The translations under genes were made by a program, and so were the position numbers. A stretch of DNA of 64,000 nt from Daucus carota subsp. sativus (lineage: Eukaryota > Streptophyta > Magnoliopsida > Apiales > Apiaceae), in NCBI RefSeq assembly GCF_001625215.2, contig NC_030389.2, positions 41,095,454 through 41,159,453 on the forward strand. Direction: 5' to 3'. The notes below the pieces were generated by a model that was not told where the DNA came from, searched no databases, and saw only the letters and a program-made list of their open reading frames with translations. Below, piece by piece: positions 57,277 to 64,000 of this stretch. The first letter of the stretch is position 1, and each line of letters opens with the position of its first letter.

Positions 57277-57433
57277 TAAAGGGTAAAATAGGAACACAAT
57301 ATTGTCCCAGAACCTTCCATCAAATCATCTACCAGCCCAAGAGTCCAAGACCATCTTTTCTGTGTTCATCTCCCACCTATACATACACAAAACGATATTT
57401 ACATACATTCATCTGAACTTATAATATAACAAA

Positions 57434-60400
57434 ATGCTAGCCGTTTTTGATAAATCTGTAGCAAAAAGCCCTGAGGCTTTACAAAATGCCCAATCTGAAT
57501 CAGTTAGTGCACTCAAAGATGGCTTCTTGGCCCACCATTTTTCCTCTGTGAAGCCTGGTTCTGTCACTATTAATCTTGGGGCTGCTGGTGTTCTGGCCTA
57601 CTCCATGGATAAACAAAGCCCTTTTCTTCCCAGGTATTTTCTTATCCTTTTTGCTCTTTTCTTGATCTGTTCTTCAAGTGTGTGTGTGTGTGTGTGTTTT
57701 GTTGGGTTTATTTGGAATAGTAATGAATTTTGTTCTTTTGATATTTATTACTATCATTTATGATTAGCTTATTTGAAGCTATAGTTTTGATGATATAAGA
57801 TCATATTGCATATATGAAGGTATGTGTAGTGGGTTTTTGGGATTGTTGTGTCTAATGATTTTGTTTGTTATGAGATTGTTAATTTTTCTGTTTGTTTGTT
57901 GGGAAAATTTTGTGGGAGTGAAGGTTTTCGTACAGAGAATCTCAGTTGTTACTCTGTCTTCTTCTATCTGTTTTGTGAACAAAATCCAAATAGTCATTAG
58001 TCATGTTAAAAAAAAATATTGGATTTATATTCATAGTCCCTCTTTCGGTAACTGAGAAGTGATACATCCTTTCGTTTTGGTAATTGGTAAGTTATGGTGT
58101 GCCAACAACAATGTCTATTTAGCTAATTGCTGAGGGGATTCTGGTGGCAGGAGGGAGGGAGAAAGTGACTAGAGAAACGATATGAATAAATCATTGACAA
58201 TAGACCATTTGGATATCCGCTAGGTGAGGGGTGTAAACAAATCACAAAAGGAAAATAATAATTGTCAAACACAAATATATAATCACAAAGGCATCTCTCT
58301 CTCTCCCTCCCCCCCCCCCTCGGCCCCTCCCGGTCCCGCTCCCGCTCCCGCTCCCGCTAGGTGAGGGAGGAAATTTTTTGATTCTAATCCAGAGAATCAA
58401 ATGTATTACCAACATCCCACATCCTGGATAAGTAGCGGCTGAAAAATTGTTTAATTTGAACGAAATTAAACATAACTAATTTGTATACACAAATAAATAT
58501 AAAATAATAAATAACCCCGTGTTCTGCATCACTAGAGTTAGGCTGACTTGCGATGGCCTTTCTGATAAAATTGTGATACACTGATTTTGTGATTTAAAAG
58601 AAAGTGAAAGATTTAGTTTTTTTAAACTTGTTCCCGCCCGAGTGAAATTTTTAGAAGATAAGGAAAAGAAACTTAAAGATTTGGGAAGAAATTACTTATA
58701 CTTTTTTTTCCCAAAAAATTCCTTCCTACTTTTGGATAGTTCTGGGGAGAAGAAAATAACTAATTTTCTAATTCCTTGCTTTTCTCTTTTTCCTAAACTT
58801 GGGAAAATATAAGTGCTTGTTGGTTGATGACCTCTACACGCTATTGTCAGTCAGGAATGAAAATGATCTTTGTGAGTAAAGAACTTAAAAGGTTCAATAA
58901 ATAACTTAGTAGGTTCCATCCTACTCAAGTGCTAATCTTCCCTGTGACTGTGCTTCATATTTTTAGGCAGCGTTTACTAGAATAAGGTGGGAATGGAATG
59001 ATTATCCCATCAATGTGTTCGATTTTTAATAAAATTTGAAGGGAATTGTTGTCATTCTAATTTTTTTTAGTTACACCTGATTACAGTGGGAATAACTTGG
59101 AATCTTGTATTAAATTTTTGTTACTTAATGTTAAATGGTATAATTTTATAATCTCACAATCTGTAATCCACAATTTATTTTTTTTGATAATATACAAGTA
59201 TTTTGTGCAAAATTAAGAAGCTGGTATATAGTCGTAGTTTGGATTTTTGCATGAGCCTTTATCAAAATTAATTTATTATTCGAATTATTAATTTTAAACC
59301 TAAAGATGGTTGGAATTTATGTGTAATGTTATAAAGTCATTTTTTATGAAATAATATTTGTTATTTATGATTATATATCATATAAAACCAAAAGTAACTA
59401 GTTAAATTCTAAAGAATCAGAAATTATTCATATATAAGTATATAATATATTTATTAAATTAACATTTTTATGTACAAGTACACAACATATTTATTCTAAG
59501 TAATTATTACCAAGTTGGCAAAAAACACAAAATAAAAGAAATCTTAAAAAGAGAGTTCTTAAGAAGGTGATGCTGAAAGCATTTTTGATGTTGGTCTACA
59601 AATTAGGCAGCTGAAGTGATTGAATGAATCTATCCTGCGTGTGTCTGGAGGAATTTATATTATCTTGTTCAAGGTAGGAATAACGTGGGATTGGATCCTT
59701 CTATTCTCCTGGATCAACTAAACAACCTTTTTAAAAAAAAAACAAAAAAAATCCCTCAGACTCAATTCATTCCGTTAAAAATTCATTACATTTCGTTCAT
59801 GTGAACACCACCTTACTGCCTGCCTAATGATGTTCCTGTGAGTGTACTTGTGATCTGATTATCTTATTCTTTAGATAACTTTGCTATAAGAACATTTATG
59901 GTCAGCAATTGTCTACCAGAGAATAAATCATAGTAGCCTATGTACCTTGTGAATAAGTATTTTTTTTTATTTTTATGATGAATAACTTTCCTTTACAATT
60001 TGCTGTTTTAGATCATTTGCTGTGACGGATGATATATTCTGTGTGTTTCAAGGCCACATTGAAAATGTTGCACATCTTAAGCAACAGTATGGATTGGGCA
60101 AGAATGCAAATGAAGTGATCATTGTTCTAGAGGCTTACAGGACTTTAAGGGATAGAGGTCCTTATCCTGTAGATCAGGTCTTGAGAGATTTTCATGGAAA
60201 ATTTGCATTTGTTCTCTATGACGGGTCTTCAAAATCTGCATTTGTCGCTGCTGTGAGTTTATTTTCTCTTCCTTGTATATATTTACAATTTGATATATTT
60301 CTTCTCTTTGTTCTTGCTGATATGCTTCTTGCACTCTTGGCATTGTTGAAAGAAGGTTGTATGTAGTTCAGTGTTTAAGTGTACTATTGGTCATTTTATG

Positions 60401-61121
60401 CAACGTAGGATGCTGATGGAAGTGTGCCCTTCTTTTGGGGTACTGATTCTGAAGGAGATCTTGTTATCTCGGATGATGTTGATGTTATAAGCAAGAGCTG
60501 CAAGAAGTCATTTGCACCATTTCCAAAAGGTATCATCTTTTCTTTTATAGGCGACCTTTATGATTATCTGTTTGCTTGGATATAGAATCTGTGCTTCAGG
60601 GTTCTTTCTGTCCATTTCTTAGATTGTTGTTTGGCAGAAACAACCTCTCTACTCTCTTCTTACTTAGTTGTAGCCTGTTTAGCTTTTACATATGTAAATT
60701 TAATGAGGTGTAAGAATAATATGGACTTGTGTATTCAAGTTCTTTGTGCTTGAGATCTGCTATTAAAAGTTTCAGAGAACAATATATTGGATCTTTAAAT
60801 GCAGCATCAGCTACTTTCTCATCCATATTACCTAAGTATTGAAATTGTTCCAGTTTTGCTAGTTGTTTATTTCACACAGAAACTTCCACGTCACTGTAAA
60901 TTGTATTTCTTAATCTTTATGTACTTTCATCAGGATGTTTCTTCACAACCTCTGGGGGCTTAAGGAGTTTTGAGCACCCTATGAATGAATTGAAGCCAAT
61001 GCCAAGAGTAGACAGCTCAGGGGAGGTTTGCGGTGCAACCTTCAAGGTGGATGCAGAGTCCCGAAAGGAAACTGGAATGCCTAGAGTTGGAAGTGCTGCT
61101 AATTGGTCCCAACATTACTGA
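57434..61121 (+). CDS. AILP1: Aluminium-induced protein with YGL and LRDR motifs (AILP1/TSJT1-like)
   Basis: Exons 57434-57633, 60012-60252, 60409-60529, 60934-61121; 750 nt, 249 aa, the usual family length. It is a GATase_7/DUF3700 protein with the Ntn glutamine-amidotransferase fold; the family names are visible as QQYGLGKN and YRTLRDRGPYP. It begins MLAVFDKSVAKSPEAL without the catalytic Cys2 of true class II amidotransferases, as is normal for this family, so amidotransferase activity is unlikely. DADGSVPFFWGTDSEGDLVISDD and the C-terminal CFFTTSGGLRSFEHP are further family blocks. Transcripts are known to respond to aluminium, auxin, darkness and sugar starvation in various plants. Intron 1 is 2.4 kb and contains a C-rich repeat. 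Confidence 0.95.
58291..58359. repeat. C-rich simple repeat in AILP1 intron 1
   Basis: CT run, then an 11-C run, then (CCCGCT)n four times. Unusually GC-rich in this AT-rich DNA; the opposite strand is a G-rich strand with several GGG runs. Confidence 0.9.
58974..59828. mobile_element. Possible old inverted-terminal element in AILP1 intron 1
   Basis: Left taggcagcgtttactagaat and right, read inversely, taggcaggcagtaaggtgg share only their outer 8 bases and the phrase aaggtgg. Low support. Confidence 0.35.
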
Positions 61122-62380
61122 ACAAAAATACCTTTAACATTGTAGCAAGTCCTTGGATATCATTAGTGGGCCTTGCTGAGTCTTCCACACTTGTTCTTCA
61201 TATTCATATCATGATTGCTCATGGTTTACTGGTAATGAACTTCTCTCTCTGTATGGTTGAGTAAACTTGGACCTGTGATACAGCCATGAATGTGGTGCTT
61301 ACCATTTCATATAATACAGCACATTATAATTCTCAGGAGCTGTGAAATAATAGTACTATCAAGATTAGCTTGTCACTAGACAAGAAATGCTTGTACGATA
61401 CCGCCATCCTTTTTTCTTTTGTGATGTTAATTTTACATGCATTGTTCGTTTTCAATACTTGAATGCCCCCTTGGGAGGAAATTTTTTGTCTAGTTGTATT
61501 AGTGCCTAAAGTTGACTATGTTGTCTGGCTGAAAAGATTATAATAAAATCATCTTTGGTGTACATGAAATAAATTGAACAAAAATAAAGGTAAGAGATGT
61601 AAAACGAAATAGAATGCAAGGTTTGTGAAGTAAACAGGGAGAAAGGAGAAATATTCATTTTGAAGTACTTCCCTATATTTATTCTTTATTGTGGCCAAGT
61701 TGGGGATAAAGTAGAGTAGCAAGCAATGAACTCTTGGTGCTTATTTGGTTAAATTAATATTTAATTCTAACAAAAAATGCTAGATATTTAAAATTATAGG
61801 CAGTGAGAAAATTGTTTGATGATTAGTGTAGGAATTTAAATTTATGAGAATACTTTCATAACAATTGCTCTCTCGATGACACATCTTCATATTGGAGGCC
61901 GGAGGGTAATGGTTAGAACTTAGAAGAATCGATTATAAGGTTTTTTTACTTACAATAAGAAGATGGTCGATAGAATGAAATTGCTCCCTTATTTTAGTCA
62001 TATACTAATTGAAAGTGGTTGTCGTTTTCATAATATGTTTATTCTTGAAATATATTTAGCTAGGGTGACTTTCTGCACTAAAACTATATAGAGTATATTT
62101 CATTAAATGTGTAACAACTGAATTGATCGAATTTGAATATAAATACATGTAACTTATTTGCTACTGACGTGCTAGACTCGTCCCATTAACTTCTGCGGCC
62201 TAAAATGAAAAATCATATGCAATCATCACTCCAATCATAGACGACGCTAATCAACACTTCATCCCACACTAATCATCACTTTTATCAATCTGTGACAAAT
62301 TATACATAGGATTCATCAATTCATATAGAATTCCTTTCTCTTCGATGCTTTATCAACATAAGAGATAAAAGTAAAGAAAA
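61122..62380. other. 3' flank of AILP1 and spacer
   Basis: Likely 3' UTR to about 61500, then AT-rich DNA without recognisable genes or elements. Confidence 0.5.
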
Positions 62381-62387
62381 CTGAGTG

Positions 62388-62810
62388 GATGTTTGGCAAA
62401 CAGGGCTTCTGGGCTTAAAAGTCTGAGGGGGTGTTTGGGAAGAGCTTAAAAGTCCCGCTTCTGGAATATAAGTTAGAAGCACTTATTCGTACCGTTTGTG
62501 TAAGAAGTCAAGAAGCACTTATAAAAAGTTAGAAATGCTAGTTTTTGTTTCAGGACTTCTGCTTATTTGCCAAACACTTTAACCACTTATAAGTCTTAAT
62601 TTACTTCTAACTTCTTCTTCACTTCTTTACTTTAAGCAAAAAGCACTTATTTTAACCTTACCCAAACGCCCACTGAAAGTCGACTTCTACTTTTTTTTTC
62701 CTGTGCGTTTGGCTAATGTTTGGAAGTACTTAAAAAAAGTAAAAGAAGTCGAGAAAAGAATCTAGGAAATGGGGCTTTTTTTTCAGGACACAACTTCGGC
62801 TTCTTTCAGC
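62388..62810. mobile_element. GTTTGG-type MITE, outer, split by another
   Basis: Left tggatgtttggcaaac, right gcgtttggctaatg-type segments, with cttctgggcttaaaagtc on the left continuing as aagtcgacttc on the right of the nested element. Boundaries uncertain. Confidence 0.45.
62427..62673. mobile_element. MITE nested in the 62388 element
   Basis: Left gggggtgtttgggaagagc, right acccaaacgcccac; inner gaagcacttataaaaagtta pairs with aaccacttataagtctt. TGA lies on both sides. Close relative of 11835-12082. Confidence 0.75.
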
Positions 62811-62892
62811 TTACTCCCCTTTGCTTCCTGCTTTTGTTTATTTATTTTTTCATGCGGTTACTTTCCAAATATTTAAATGTGACACATTTTAT

Positions 62893-63110
62893 GTAGCGTT
62901 TGGCAATTTAAGAGAAGTACTTAAAAGCTTCGAAAAAAAAGCTAAGAAACCTAGTTTTTTTTTTGGGTTTGGAACTTATTATAACAAAATAAGTCACGAG
63001 TATCCAAACATTTTTAATAACTTATAAATTCAAACCAACTTTTCACTTATAATTCAATTCTTTACTTTAGGCAATAAGTTACTTCTTTTAATTCAGCCAA
63101 ACGATCCCAA
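62893..63110. mobile_element. GTTTGG-type MITE
   Basis: Left tgtagcgtttggcaattta, right ttcagccaaacgatccca; inner gaacttattataac / acttataaattc halves. No clear target duplication. Confidence 0.6.
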
Positions 63111-64000
63111 TATTTTCACGCACAGTACAAATAAACTATTTCTAACTCATAAAAGAAAAATCTGAGTTTAAAACCCCAATCAAACACCACCATAGATATA
63201 TAGGATATATAATCATGTGGCGAAGAGTCCTTGTCAAAACCTTGTTTTTGTTGATGTAATTATTATGGAGGAAGGAGGCAGATAAGAGGTCTATTCCTCC
63301 CGTCGTCCTCAGGTTTCTCTAGGGATACTAACCAATGAACAAGAAACTTCAAATGCATAACAAATATGTACATATAGCATATACATAGACTGTTCGTTTG
63401 AATTGAATTTATTGCTTTGAGATGCAGACTTGCCGAGAGAGTAAATAATTTTTGAAATTGCTTTTAGAAGCGTTTTTTCGATTTGGTAATTTGCAAGTGA
63501 CAGTTCTGTTGTTATGTGGTACTACTTAATATAACTAGAGGACCACTCTTAGCATAGTTTGAACATCCTACGTCTCAGTTAATCGTGAGTAAATATAATT
63601 TCATTACATTAGTTTGCACATGTATAAGACAAATATAGAAGCTAGAGCATCACTTGAACCATAAACATCACCTTGAACGATGCATTGCAAGGAAATCTCG
63701 TGTTATGATTGAGATGCAGGCATATATTACAGATAAGGAAGATGTGTTTTACTTTATTTTATTTTTCAAAAATAAGGACGAAAAAAGTGAATAAATTTAT
63801 ATTAGATTTAAAAAATATTTTTTTAATAGAAAAAATATTTATTTTTATTAAATAAGAAATACGAAACGCTTCTGTAGCATTTACTCTTAGTCTCTTATTG
63901 TTTATTGCTAAAGAAATGAAATTACGATTTTTTTTATAGAAAATAACATTTAAATGAAATGAAACGGGAAAAATGAAATAAAATTTGTACTATAAATCCT
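63111..64000. other. Spacer to window end, nothing recognised
   Basis: AT-rich; only short, stop-rich frames. Confidence 0.45.

Overview
The window is nuclear DNA of a flowering plant, almost certainly a eudicot. Its genes have many introns with GT-AG borders and plant-type proteins (early light-induced proteins, class A heat stress factor, FORKED-like PH protein, YGL/LRDR aluminium-induced protein). The spacers are AT-rich and packed with Stowaway, Harbinger, hAT and Mutator MITEs and Helitrons. The species cannot be named from the sequence alone. All protein genes below were built by hand: exons joined at GT-AG sites keep frame from ATG to stop.

Layout. 1-4445: 3' part of an L1-type LINE that runs off the left edge, with reverse transcriptase plus RNase H, then a separate intact ORF with a degenerate RNase H-like fold and a basic nuclear-localisation-like motif, then a 19-A tail. 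4446-7740: nested MITEs. 7817-11404 (+): VAN3-binding/FORKED-like protein, 7 exons. 11405-15600: repeats including a probable Helitron, fold-back elements and a 150-bp tandem duplication. 15603-18218 and 19438-21665 (+): two diverged tandem acireductone dioxygenase genes of the methionine salvage cycle with different intron numbers. About 22260-22466: a PPR gene scrap. 23451-24848 (+): class A heat stress transcription factor. 26050-37879 (+): dymeclin, 18 coding exons, 729 codons, with several MITEs in its introns. 37880-45397: element-rich spacer with a Mutator-type element carrying a perfect 10-bp target duplication, nested MITEs, and three different elements in a row separated by (TA)n tracts. 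45262-47530 and 49027-50875: a segmental tandem duplication, each copy holding a tRNA-Val(AAC) and an ELIP gene on the minus strand. 51537-55114 (+): p24-beta cargo receptor of the early secretory pathway. 56543-57276: Helitron just upstream of 57434-61121 (+), an AILP1/TSJT1-like protein. 61122-64000: MITE-rich spacer.

The genes are ordinary single plant transcription units, not an operon. Two are tied to light or heat stress (ELIP, HSF), two to vesicle traffic and the Golgi (dymeclin, p24), and two are methionine-salvage paralogues. The least ordinary features are the extra LINE ORF, the run of (TA)n-bounded elements, and the ELIP/tRNA duplication, whose two copies preserve empty sites that date two MITE insertions. 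No LTR retrotransposon or other virus-like element was recognised.
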